The notes under the pieces were generated by a model. That model was not told the DNA's origin. It worked only from the letters and a program-made list of their open reading frames with translations, and did not search any database. Below, piece after piece: positions 9,801-20,028 of a DNA stretch of 64,000 nt. The first letter of the stretch is position 1. Every line of letters begins with the position of its first letter. Source of the stretch: Megascapheus bottae. Taxonomy: Eukaryota > Chordata > Mammalia > Rodentia > Geomyidae. The stretch covers positions 1,192,861-1,256,860 of the forward strand of contig JANJXV010000189.1 in assembly GCA_024803745.1 (NCBI GenBank), in the 5' to 3' direction. The translations under genes and the position numbers were made by a program.

Positions 9801-10486
9801 AAGAACAGCATCCTCCAGAGATTCATTTTGGAAATCGGATCAAGAATTTTTTTATGGCATTATTTTCCTCTAAAGCTAAAAGTCAGGCAGACTGCCAGCA
9901 AAACCCCAAGATCCAGTCGGCCAATACTAAGAAGCAAGACTTATCCACAAGCAGAACGCTCAGGCAGAGTGGAGTGCCTGAAGCACAGATGCTTATAAGC
10001 ACTGTAGGAAGGATCCTAGAGGAAAAACTGGGCCTTCCACAGGAGCCTTCTGCATCTAAGAAAACTTTACATGAAGTTCCGGCCCCCACAGCTGGATATT
10101 CCCACCAGCACTTGGCTCCTCCTTACCCACAACAAAGCCAAGTAAAGAACACCAGGGCGTCTTTTCCCCAAACCAGCCCCATTGGCCCCAGGCACCCTGT
10201 CCATGAGAGCAGAGTCTCACACTATAACCACCCTGGGACAGACTTGCCTCCCCGAAAGCCAGTGTCTTTAGTCAGTCATGCCTGCCAGCACAGACCAAAA
10301 GGGATGAATGTCTCAGGCCAGCGTATCCACTGCCCTCGACACTGTCATCTTAGCCGTTTGATGGTCAGCCATGCATGCCATGCTGCTCACTTGGTTCCTT
10401 GTGAGGTCCATTTTTCTCATGAGAAATTGCAGCCCGTGCACCGCAAGCCTGTTTTTTTGTGTGTGAGTACATTGGCTGGGCACTGA
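6862..10486 (+). pseudogene. SPATA31 copy 1 exon 4 (large exon)
   Basis: The acceptor GTCTCCTGCAG ends at 6861. The first block (6862 to about 7525) encodes SHLGK...SSSRHLLKGDT and a Pro/Ser-rich stretch. Relative to copy 2, 14 bases are missing after CAGCAGCTCCCT, so the frame changes. The next block (7533-9734) is open for 733 codons. It includes FWGLPFLHSES, the core helix TQQLLEAHIKKLWVKHKWGL (about 8660-8715) that is the family's most conserved element, and long Ser-rich regions. A single-base shift near 9728 leads into the C-terminal block (to 10486) with GRILEEKLGL and His/Cys-rich sequence. So three frames together encode one ancestral exon. Confidence 0.85.
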
Positions 10487-12185
10487 TGACGTCTCCCTCC
10501 TCAAATGTGGAGTGTTTAATACAGTCTTCACGCTCAATGCATGCAGTGGCTTCCTTCAGTGCCTTCGTCTGGGAGAGGGATGGGTAGTTTGTGGTCTTCC
10601 TCTAAGCAGGTGTGGCTGGGGTGGACACATGATACAATGCCACTGATGACTGTCAGCTAAAAGCCCTTATTTGAATGTGCCCATTCAGTCACTACAGCCT
10701 TTTCAGAAAGTCTGCAGTATTCCCTAGGATCTGGATGCATGGGGTGATAGCTTACGAGGCTGTTCTGCATGACTTAGATTGGGCAACCCCTGGATGCTAG
10801 GGGTCTGTAAGGAAAGCAATTCTGCCCTTCTTGTCTAGTGATCCTATTGCTCTGACTTGGGTCACTTGAGTTTGTCATTGAATTCCCAGAAAGCATAGCA
10901 GCAGGCCTGTGTGTCATCTAGAATGTTGACAACTGATTTATTGAGGATTTAGGAGTTAGCTTCTGCATCCTTTAACTGTTCCCTTTATTGGGATCCAAGA
11001 CCTTAATCAGGGTTAGAGAATAGTGTAGTCTAGCACTCTACCACTTTAACCACAGCGTCTGTGTTTTCTGGAGGTTAATTGGAGGTGAGTGTCACAGTTT
11101 TCAGAATGGTTCTCTGGATCTTCTGCCCAGGGTCGCTTTGAACAGTGATCCTTGGATCTCAGCTCCTGAGTAAAGATTACAGGCATGAACTAATTGTGCC
11201 TAGCAACATACCTGGATAATCTTTTAAGCTTCATCAACCTTGAACTGGAATGCTTTACAGGAAACAAGTTTGAGGTGTTTCTTCTACGGATTCAGGCAGT
11301 CTATACCAGAAACGACACTGAGAGGCTAGGCACTGTGAAGATACAACACATGATTTTCACGTAAATTCTAATAGCATTTTGTTGATACACCCAAACAGAG
11401 TATGTTTAGTAAAGTATCTGTATAATCCCAGCTGGTTTTGAAAAATTCAAATCTTCACTTCCTGAATGCTATTGACAACACTGAGAATGTGTGTGGGGTT
11501 TTATGTGGACCTCTTGACTCCAGGGAAAGAATATGGTTTCCCATTCCATCCGATGACACATCATCTGTCCAAGCTTGTTCCGTCATGTAGTGCCTCCTAA
11601 GAGCAGCTATCATTTTAGACAAGTTTTGGCATTCAATGAATGATATCATTAGTAAAGAGTTCTATGTTTTAAAACATGGCACATTCTTGTTACCTTTGTC
11701 CTATTAACCTTTGTCCATAATATATCTGCAGGACCCTTTGGTTACATAGTTGGAAAAATGCTGGCTTTAAAATAGAATGTCACTCTATGTTAAACTGTAG
11801 AACTTAAGATGAGTGACAATGAGAAGGAAAATCTGGGATAGAGTGAGGCCAGTGATGACAAATTTCTAAAAACATATGCATTCTTTACCTGACTTACGTA
11901 ACTTTAGACCTGCTGTACATCACATTTATAAATAATAAAATGAAATTACAGAAATAATCACTTGCCCCTTTCAGTTGAAATATGTTTTTGAGGCACATGA
12001 GGAACATAACTTTAGGGAAATTTGTGTGTGTCTTTACTGTGATTTGAGTCTGCTTCATAGAGCAACTGCATTGGGTTCTGAAGAAAAGATAGGAATACTA
12101 TTATGATTAAGAAATACTATATGAAAACATTTATTGTGATATGATTTGAATCAAATATAATTGTTTTAAACTAATAGATATGTAA
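10487..12185. other. SPATA31 3' flank, no gene seen
   Basis: AT-rich unique-looking DNA with one diverged B1-ID-like remnant around 11030-11200. AATAAA-like sequences occur near 11932. No exon or RNA gene is apparent. Confidence 0.5.
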
Positions 12186-12189
12186 ATTA

Positions 12190-13285
12190 TCACTCAATGG
12201 ACAAAGGCCTCATATCTAAAATATATCAACAGCTCAAAAAATTGAATCACTCCAAAACTAATCTCCAAAGTAACAACCATCCCATTAAAAGATGGGCCTA
12301 AGACATAGAGTCTTCTCTGAAGAAATAAAAATGGTCTATAGATTCATGAAGAAATGCTCGACATCTCTGGTCATAAAAGAAATGCAAATCAAAACAACTC
12401 TAAGATTCCAACTCACTCCAGTTAGAATGGCCAGGATCAAGAAAACTAATAACAGATGCTAGAGGGGATGTGGCCAGGAGGATCACTACTACGCTGCTGG
12501 TGGGAGTGGAAACTCATTCCACTATGGAAAGCAGTATGGCAGTTCCTCAAAAGACTAAACATAGAGCTCCCCTATGACCCAGCAATTCCATTACTTGGCA
12601 TTTACCCAATCGTCCAGAAACAAGGGCATACTAAATCCACTAGCACAATGATGTTCATTGCAGCACTATTTACCATAGCAAAGATATGGAACCAACCCAG
12701 ATGTCCTGCAGTTTATGAGTGGATCAACAAGATGTGGTATTTATACACAATGGAATTCTATGCAGCATCGCCCTATTAGTAAGAACATGGAAAGACTTAG
12801 AAAAAAAATCATATTAAGTAAAGTAAGCCAGACTCAAAGGAACATAGGCCCAATAGTCTCCCTCATTTGTCATAATCAGTAGAAACCTTGGGCTCTCCTA
12901 GCAGACATTTACCATAGAACAAAATCTAGAGACATAAGGCCAAATAGTATGACACTAACTGTAAGGACCTCCAGGATAAGGAAACAAAAGCCATATAATG
13001 ATTGACTGTTTTCCTTAATCTACTATGTTATCTCTCATCTCTTTTGCTGTCCCTTGGTTATCTCATATGGTTACAGTATTTCACCTTGTTATCTGATATA
13101 TGTTATATGTGCTTAATTGGTAATTTGAAATTGGATAAGGAAGGGGGAAATCAAGATAAGCTGGGGAGGGAAATGGGGACCATGACATGAGAAAGGGTAT
13201 CAATGTTTGTGAAGTTATGCACCTTCTATCTGGTGAATATAATGTAACCCTTCTATTAATCACAATAGAAAATTATAAAAAAAAG
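12190..13285 (+). mobile_element. L1 3' end (ORF2 tail and 3' UTR)
   Basis: The C-terminal reverse-transcriptase ORF2 segment is recognisable (AGAATGGCCAGGATCAAGAA, then peptides such as LPYDPAIPLLGIYP and IAKIWNQPRCPAVYEWINKMWYLYTMEFYA near 12560-12770). It is followed by a 3' UTR ending in an A-rich tail at about 13285. 5' truncated and frame-broken; not active. Confidence 0.88.
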
Positions 13286-13299
13286 ATCTCCAGGTCTGT

Positions 13300-13512
13300 A
13301 CATTTTTTTTTGCCAGTTGTGGGGCTTGAACTCAGGGCCTGAGTCCCATCTTTGGACTTTTCTCAAGGCTAGAGCTCTACCACTTGTGCCGCAGCACCAC
13401 AGCACCACTTCTAGCTTATTAAAATTCTATGCATGTGGTACCGAGGAATTGAACCCAGGTCTTCATGCATGCTAGGCAAGTACTCTACCACTAGGCCAAA
13501 CTCCCAGCCCTA
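13300..13512 (-). repeat. Dimeric ID-type SINE
   Basis: Minus-strand copy directly following the L1 tail; T run at 13305, B-box-like GGTTCAATTCC on the minus strand near 13450. It carries a short internal duplication of GCAGCACCACA near 13391. Confidence 0.8.
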
Positions 13513-13609
13513 TACAGTATTTTTTTTTTTTAGCACATTACATTTCATTCTCAATGACCAACAAAACATAACACTTTCATCATCTGTTTTCAAACATAGT
13601 AAAGTGGCA

Positions 13610-13725
13610 AATATATGAGTAGTTGTTCAACATTCTTAGCCATAAAGGAAGTACAAATCAAAACTACACCAAGAATGGTTATCAAGAAAACTAACTGATG
13701 CTAATAAAAATTTAAAGTAAAAGTT
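13610..13725 (+). mobile_element. L1 ORF2 remnant
   Basis: CATAAAGGAAGTACAAATC and TATCAAGAAAACTAACTGAT match the same ORF2 segment as at 12370-12450, but more decayed. Confidence 0.6.
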
Positions 13726-13797
13726 GAGTATATTTAAAGATATTATCATATAGAACATAAAATGGCTACAAAACATCAAAAGCATCTAAGAAAGCAA

Positions 13798-14007
13798 TTG
13801 TTGGTGCATGCCTATGATAGCTATTCAGGAGGCTGATATCTGTCAATCATAGTTCAAAGCTAGCCTAAGCAGAAAAGTGTCTCTGAGACTCCAAGTAATC
13901 ATCACTACCAAGGGAAAAAGAAAGCAGAAGTGGAGCTGTGGCTCAAGTGATTGAGTATGACAGGGATAGCATTCAGGCCTAGAGTTCAAGCCCCAGTATT
14001 GGCATAT
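13798..14007 (+). repeat. B1-ID composite SINE (old)
   Basis: Left half with GGTGCATGCCTATGATAGCTA, right half with AGCTGTGGCTCAAGTGATTG, ending near GCCCCAGTATTGGCA. Diverged from the younger copies. Confidence 0.75.
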
Positions 14008-14841
14008 TAGGGAGTTGTCCCCGGTTTCATTAACTACGGCCTCTGGCTCAGCATCTTCTCCAGTCCTGGGTGTTGTCAGCACCACTTGTGTCTGTTACCA
14101 AGGTAACTACAGTCTCTGGCTGATACTGTTTGCTCTTCTCTTCAACATGACACACTAACCATCTGATTTTTTTTAAATGTGCAGGTTAATAAGTATGGGT
14201 ACCTATCACATAGCAATTTCGACTCAATCACTTCACTTCAGTATCATTGGTTTTCTTTGCAGCCCTCTCTACATGTTTTGTGCATTTGCAAGCTTTTCTC
14301 TGAGACCATGCAAACGGTGTAGGCGTTCCTAGACTTGGAAGGATAAAATTAAAATTCCAAGCTCCTGAGAAGCATCATAGGCATTTCAGAATGGAGAGTT
14401 CTCCACAGGCACAGCTGCTATTTTGTTTGGAAGAGGACCTTTGTGAACATGGATTTGCTTAGCAGAGCAGCCTGTACTTTTCCTCTTGGGTATACAGGGG
14501 TCCCAGGGATTGAACTGACTTCCCTAAAGGCATATCATTGGTTGAAGTCAAGCATAGACGAACTTCATGAGGAGTTTAAGTGAGAAGCCCATTCCATTTT
14601 CCCCTCATACCTTTCTTAATAGTCTCCCCTGGCAGCCAAGGCCCAAACTTCCGTGGCCCTAAATATTAGTCTTCCCACAAAATAATCCCCAAAGCTAAAT
14701 CTTCAGGCAGTTTGGAGAAATATATTGAAGCCACCAAAATGTAGCTTTGGCTGATTCAAATGTACTGTTACATGGAAGCAATGGCAAGTGTTCTGCAGGG
14801 AGAAGATATGCAACCACATACAGCCAAATAGCACCTGAGGG
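14008..14841. other. Unannotated spacer
   Basis: No gene or recognisable repeat beyond low-complexity patches. Confidence 0.4.
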
Positions 14842-15033
14842 GCTGGGAGTTTGGCCTAGTCGTAGAGTGCTTGCCTAGCATGGACGAAGACCCGGGTTCA
14901 ATTCCTCGATACCACATACATAGCAAAAAGCCAGAAGTGGTGCTGTGGCTGAAGTGGTAGAGCTCTAGCCTTGAGAAAATCCAGGGACAGTGCTCAGGCT
15001 CTGAGCTCAAGCCTAGGACTGGCAAAAAAAAAA
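14842..15033 (+). repeat. Dimeric ID-type SINE
   Basis: GGCTGGGAGTTTGGCCTAGT start, B box GGGTTCAATTCC at about 14895, second half GTGGCTGAAGTGGTAGAGC, A-rich tail to about 15060. Confidence 0.88.
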
Positions 15034-15414
15034 CAAAAAAAAAAAAACCAGAAAAAACAAAAAGCACCCCCCCAAAAACAAATAGCATCTGATTGTATTA
15101 TTGAAAGATAGATTCATGTGGCTTATTCATGTTTTATCAGAAACTTAACAGACCACAGGGATCCATAGGATAAGATTTAGTGTTTGACTCAGAACGATAC
15201 CTGTAGTGACATTTTGTTTCAGAAATCTTCTAATATCAAGAAAGGATTGGTAATCTGTGGTTTACTCGGTATTCTCCACACATCCCTCCATGTGATCGAG
15301 GCAGGTACAAGCGCTGTGTTGTCTGATCCTGGGTGGACACAGCCTGCAGGGGAGCTCAGGGTGGACATTGATGTATCCAATCTCCCCTAGAGCACAAGTG
15401 TCAATCTCACGATA

Positions 15415-16085
15415 GTGTGTGGGATGGGGGCGGAGCATAGGCCGGAAGTGGGTGGACAGGGCCCACAGGGCGGCAGCCCCCCCCTACCCCAGCCGAAGCA
15501 GGCCAAGCAGCCATGGCCGCGGGGCGGGCAGGTGGCGGCCTGGTGCACGTGGAGGCCGCCGCTGTCGGTTGGTGCAAGCAGCCGGGGTCGGGGAGGAGGA
15601 TGAGGGGGGCGGCTGCGGTCAGAGCGGCCCGGTGGACCGAGGCGGAGGCCGAGGAGCCGGAGTCCAGCCGTGGAAACCGTTGGGTGGCGGTTGGCCTCCG
15701 GGGGCCCCTGAAACGGACAGGCGGCGGCCTGTGGTGGTGGGGGGGGGGACAGTGGCATCTGGAGGCTGCCAGGCACCGGGCTTCGGGGCAGGGCCGGAGG
15801 GAGCCCGCATGTTCAAGAGCGGGGTGAGGGGTTCCAGCATGGCGGCCAGCGGGCAGCTAGTGCGGGTGGACAGAAGCATGGCCGGCCGTGTGGAGCGGTA
15901 GCCACTGCAGGTCCGTGGAGCGGTAGCCACTGCAGGTCCGCCGCTGCCGGCCTCCAGCACGTGGCCGAGCAGGGAGCGGGAAGCAGGCAGGTGGTCAGCG
16001 GGGGGAGGGGGGGGGCGGCGGCACGTGGCCCTCCCCCCTTCTGCCCCGGGGGGGGGGGTCACTGAACCTAGGGCACTATCTCAAG
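15415..16085. promoter_or_regulatory. GC-rich, CpG-rich block (CpG-island-like)
   Basis: About 670 bases far richer in G+C and CpG than anything nearby, with poly-G/poly-C runs (15480, 15742, 15997, 16049), CCATGGCCGCGGGGCGG and several GGGCGG (Sp1-type) boxes. Frames through it are open on both strands only because of composition; no protein family is recognised and no exon with clear donor is seen. It ends about 20 bases before SPATA31 copy 2 begins. It could be an island promoter, a GC-rich satellite scrap or a duplicated promoter fragment. Confidence 0.6.
15891..15940. repeat. Exact 25-bp tandem duplication
   Basis: The unit starting TGGAGCGGTAGCCACTGCAG occurs twice without any difference (15891-15915 and 15916-15940) within the CpG-rich block. 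Confidence 0.95.
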
Positions 16086-16407
16086 GCCAAACCTCAGCTT
16101 CTGGTGCTGCAAGCCCCAGTGTGGACAAACTCACATCCCTAAGAATTATAATACACATAAGATCCTTTTCCTTACCATCCAAGAGAGCTTTTGTGGCCAC
16201 GGAGGTTGGCAGAGATGAAAGCACCTTGTAAATAAGCAATACCCATCTCTAAGCTCTCTTAGCACTGGAACCTGCCTTGTGGCCATAAATACAGATTTGA
16301 GATCCAGTGGATCTTCCATGGTCTCTAACAAAGGAATGTCTCATTCCCCCTCCTGTAAAATCTAGGGGTTCTCCCATGTCTGTCATAACCACAGTGTGTG
16401 TTTCTAG

Positions 16408-16468
16408 CTTGCAGAGACACTCAGGACGAGCTTGAGGACATTCACGATCTAGTTCCTCTTCTTACCAG
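16408..16468 (+). pseudogene. SPATA31 copy 2 exon 3 (intact exon)
   Basis: Acceptor TTTCTAG, donor AG|GTAAAG. Phase 1 to 2, encoding ACRDTQDELEDIHDLVPLLT, the acidic helix typical of SPATA31 exon 3. It fits the phase of copy 1 exon 2 and of exon 4. Sequence unbroken here, but the gene copy as a whole is not functional. Confidence 0.8.
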
Positions 16469-16714
16469 GTAAAGATTTTCCTCTTGTGACTGAGCCTGCA
16501 TTTCTTCTCTAGAGAATGGGGTTATCTCGGGGTTGAGGAAGACTTCGGGTTGGCACAGGATGGCACTGATAGGAAGATGTGGGATACAGAGAAGTCTAGG
16601 GGCTGTGTAAAAGATGGCAGGGTGTGCTTCAGTAGGTAGACAGCAGGTAGTCACAATTGCCCATCCTCCTGGGCCTATCAGATGCTGAAGAAAGTTTGTC
16701 TCTGTCTCCTGCAG

Positions 16715-17636
16715 CCACCTAGGGAAGCTCAGTGACAACAGCAGCTCCAGGCACTTATTAAAAGGAGACACCCTAGGTGAAGTTGTCAAATCAGCGTCTG
16801 CTGCAGCCCACCCGTCAGCTGGACACTGTGAAGAGGACGCTTTCTCCAGCACTGCGTCCCCAAAGGCTTCCCCAGCTCCTTCCCACGAGGGCTTGCAGCC
16901 TCTGGCCTCTACCTTGTCACCAGTCCAGACATGTTCCTCAGTTCCTGCTGAGACACAGTCACACCACACTGCGCCTCAGCCTCCAGAGCTGTTGATTCCT
17001 CTAGAACATCCTTCTCCCCGTTCTCTTTCTCCTCCCCGTTCTCTTTCTCCTCCACCTGTGGCCTGCACTCCACCCAGCCATGACTCAAACTCGGGTCTTC
17101 CATCTAACTTCAGGGAAGTTCCACTAGAAAGCACCCCACGGAGCGGCTCTCCAACCAACAGCTCTCGGGTGCCTTCTCCTAGCCCAGCCCTCAACTCTGA
17201 CATCCTGGAGCTGCTGGAGGTAGTGATTAGTAAGAGGACTAAGGAGAACGCTGGGGAGGAGAAAGAACACCCTCTGGATTCTCTGGGGAACATGATGAAA
17301 TCACTGGGCAGGGCCCAGGACGCGGCCATCCCACAGGCCTTCTGGAACACCAAGGGAGAATCCCAGCAGCTCCCTGAGTCTCCGGAGCTGCTTCTCCCCA
17401 TGGTCTTACAGAAATGCAGCCAGCTGTTCTGGGGCCTTCCCTTTCTGCACAGCGAGTCCTATTCTACTTGCTGTTCAGCAGTTAGAAAATCACCTTGTAA
17501 AGAAGCACTCAAGAGAGTCATAGGATTTTATGCGCTGTGCTTAAACAGTTTCAAAAAGATTTTACTCATTATCAAGTCCCCTTGCAAAAGAGAAGCTTTC
17601 TCAGCCTTCCAAGTGATTCAGTCGGCTTGGAGTTGA
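16715..17636 (+). pseudogene. SPATA31 copy 2 exon 4, open 5' part
   Basis: Begins after TCTCCTGCAG (16714) and stays open 307 codons. It keeps the LPESPELLLPMVLQKCSQLF junction that copy 1 lost by a 14-base deletion. After FWGLPFLHSES the sequence jumps to unrelated-looking codons and stops at SAWS. By hand I count only about 8 mismatches against copy 1 over the first ~660 bases. Confidence 0.82.
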
Positions 17637-19936
17637 GGGAAAAGCTAGAACATAATCTTCTCCAAGAGGGCTCCCACAACACCTCTATAGAACAAAATTC
17701 AAGATTCAGCTGTCTGCTGAAGAGAATTTCTCAGGAAAAGACCAGGCAGAGGACAGCATGGGTGTTTACAGAACTCCATATTTGTAGGTGATATCTGCCA
17801 TAATATACTAAAGGCAACCACGGAGTGCTCAAAAGTATTTCAGAAATGGAAGAACTCCAAAAGGGACCTAGAACATTATATGAGCAGGGTAGTGAAAGAA
17901 CTGGATAGGGACACAGAAAGCTTCTCAGATTTTCTAGATGCCAAAACCGAGAGAGAATTAGAAAGTGATCTGATGAAACTATCAAGTAGTGGTTCAAAAT
18001 ACACTTATTTGACTCATTTAAAAAGAAATGCCTAGAAGAAACCCTAAAAGCCATCTCATCTCAAAATGGGAGCAGATCAACTGAGACTAGGGAAAGCTGC
18101 AAGAGCTCCTCCCAGGAGGCTTCCCACTTGGATGCTGCCAGCCAACAGCTGCTGGAGGCGCATATCAAGAAGCTTTGGGTGAAGCACAAGTGGGGCTTGT
18201 CCCTAAAGATTCTCAAGCCCATAATCACCTTACTTTGAAAAAGGCTTCCCCTGTGCCAGTTTCCGAGGAAGCTTCTCCATACCTGACCTGTCCTGACAGT
18301 GAAGGGGGGGCGCGCATTGTAGGGAGAAGCTCTTCACAAAGTACCAAAAATGGTAGAGAAAGAAAAAAGCACTGAAGGTCATACCATACAGGCTTCTCAA
18401 CCACCTTCACCTTACGAAACTCAGAGGAATACTCTATAGTCACTAGTGTGGTTCCCAAAGAGGTCTCTCCAACTTCTCCAACTGGAGGGGAAGGTAGACT
18501 GCTTTCTAAGTCTAGATCTCACAGCCTAGTAGGAAGAACCTGGCACCATGACATTGTGCCAGAACCACAGGGAAGCAGTCCAGAGCCAACTAAAAGCCCA
18601 GTAATGGGCATGTGTGAGACAGAAGACAAAGGAAGCCTCTGCCAGTGTATCCATATTAGAAGTCTTTGTTGAATCCACAACTGAAAAGACTGAAGATCTC
18701 AGTGAAATGGCAGACGATGAAGAGCAACAGCCCACTAACTTGACAGTCAATAAGGACTCCAATAATTTGAACCTCAGAAATTTAGAACTTCAGGGGACCA
18801 TTCAAACACAATTACCCTCCAGAATTTCTATTTCCAGGCATCCAGGAAGAGCAGTGCAATACAAGCAAAAGTCCTCCTATTGAAGTTATCCTACAGAACT
18901 CAGATGCTGATGCATTCCTGCAAGCTTGTGCCCTGAGGTGCTGTTTGCCACAAACATGCTACCTCCCATCCACTTCTTATGAGATAAGCTCTGCAATACC
19001 AAGAATAGGACACATGAAGAAGCTGCAAGAGGTCAAGACATCCAACCTCCAGGGTACATGGTATAGCAAAAACTTTCATAGGCCTGATGAAAAAGAGAGC
19101 TGTGAAAGGCCCAAAACTAGGATGCAGAAGGAAAACCTGCAGGAATGAGGTCCTTATAAGGCCAGGAGCTGAGCCCCTTCTGCCCAGGTCAGGAAAACAA
19201 GAACTATGAAGAAGAACTCTTCCCTGTCTATATCAGACAAAGGATAGCATTCTCCAAAGAGTCATTTCAGAAACCAGATAAAGAATTTTTATACCATTTT
19301 TTCCTACTAAAGACAAAACTCACTACAAAATTCAGAATAACTCACTGCAAATTCACAGATTCAGTCAGCCAGGACCCAGAAGCAAGACTTAACCACAAAT
19401 AGAATGTTCAAGGGCAGTGGAGTTCCTGAAGCCCAAACACTCATGAGCACTGTTGGGTGAATCCTAGAGAAGAAAATGGGATTGCAACATGAGTCTTCTG
19501 CCTCCTAGAAAACTTTGCACAAACAAGAATTTCAGACTCCTGTTAAGACATTTCCACTGCCATCGACTAACCACTCTCACTACCACATGGCTTCTTCCTA
19601 CTTAGAAAAAAGCCAAGTGAACAACCACAGGGTCTCTTTTCCCCAAACCAGCCCCACTGGCCACAGCCATTCTGTCAGTAGCCAGGAGAGTCACAGACTG
19701 TGACAACCCTGGGACAAACTTGCCTCTCAGAAAGCCTGTGTCTCCAGTCAATCATGCCTGTCAGCATAGGCAAAAGGGGGATAAATATCTTAAAGCTAGT
19801 ATATCCCCTGCTCACGCATACCATGCTTCTCACATAATTCCTCATGAGATATGTTTTCCTCAGGAAAAATTCAAGTACATACATAGCAAATCTCTTCGTG
19901 TATAAGCACATCCTCTGCAAACTGATGATGTCTCCT

Positions 19937-20028
19937 AAGAGCCCATTTAATCAAAAAATGGGATCAGATCAACAGCGACAAGGTCCCTTTGCATGTTAGT
20001 CATTCCAGGGGCTCAACAGACCATGCTC
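19937..20028 (+). pseudogene. Displaced SPATA31 exon 4 fragment
   Basis: Nearly identical to 8455-8545 of copy 1 (AAGAGCCCATTTAA to CAACAGACCATGC). The equivalent segment is missing from the body of copy 2 (around 18070), yet it appears here right after the copy 2 C-terminal block and is fused at its right end to an unrelated duplicated segment. Confidence 0.8.

Larger units (their letters stand above)
4902..10486 (+). pseudogene. SPATA31-like: SPATA31-family gene copy 1 (degraded)
   Basis: Four exons in the usual SPATA31 order are recognisable: exon 1 with a membrane segment (4902-5093), exon 2 (5767-5821), exon 3 (about 6564-6620) and the large exon 4 (6862-10486). SPATA31 proteins are testis-expressed, with roles proposed in spermatogenesis and, for some members, DNA damage response. 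Lesions: the exon 1 donor reads TT instead of GT; exon 3 has indels and lost its donor; exon 4 carries a 14-base deletion near 7525 and a 1-base shift near 9728. Despite this, 733 codons of exon 4 remain open. I read it as a pseudogene. A transcript from exon 4 alone cannot be excluded. Confidence 0.8.
16107..19936 (+). pseudogene. SPATA31-like: SPATA31-family gene copy 2 (partial duplicate)
   Basis: Matches copy 1 from 6259 to about 10495 at an offset near 9.85 kb. It begins in what is intron 2 of copy 1, so exons 1 and 2 are absent. Exon 3 is intact and the first 307 codons of exon 4 are open (to a stop at 17634-17636). After about 17458 the match to copy 1 drops sharply. A segment equivalent to 7586-7910 is missing, many stops appear, and short open stretches only mark the old coding region. 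The end of the family's C-terminal block is near 19905. A patch at about 18085-18240 is again nearly identical to copy 1. Confidence 0.85.

Noticed and set aside
12456..12779. 107-codon frame with LPYDPAIPLLGIYP
   Set aside because: It is the C-terminal tail of L1 ORF2 in a truncated element, not a host gene; likewise at 48575-48823.
15387..16062. Several long open frames on both strands in the GC-rich block
   Set aside because: High G+C depletes stop codons. None shows a domain, and the frames overlap on both strands.
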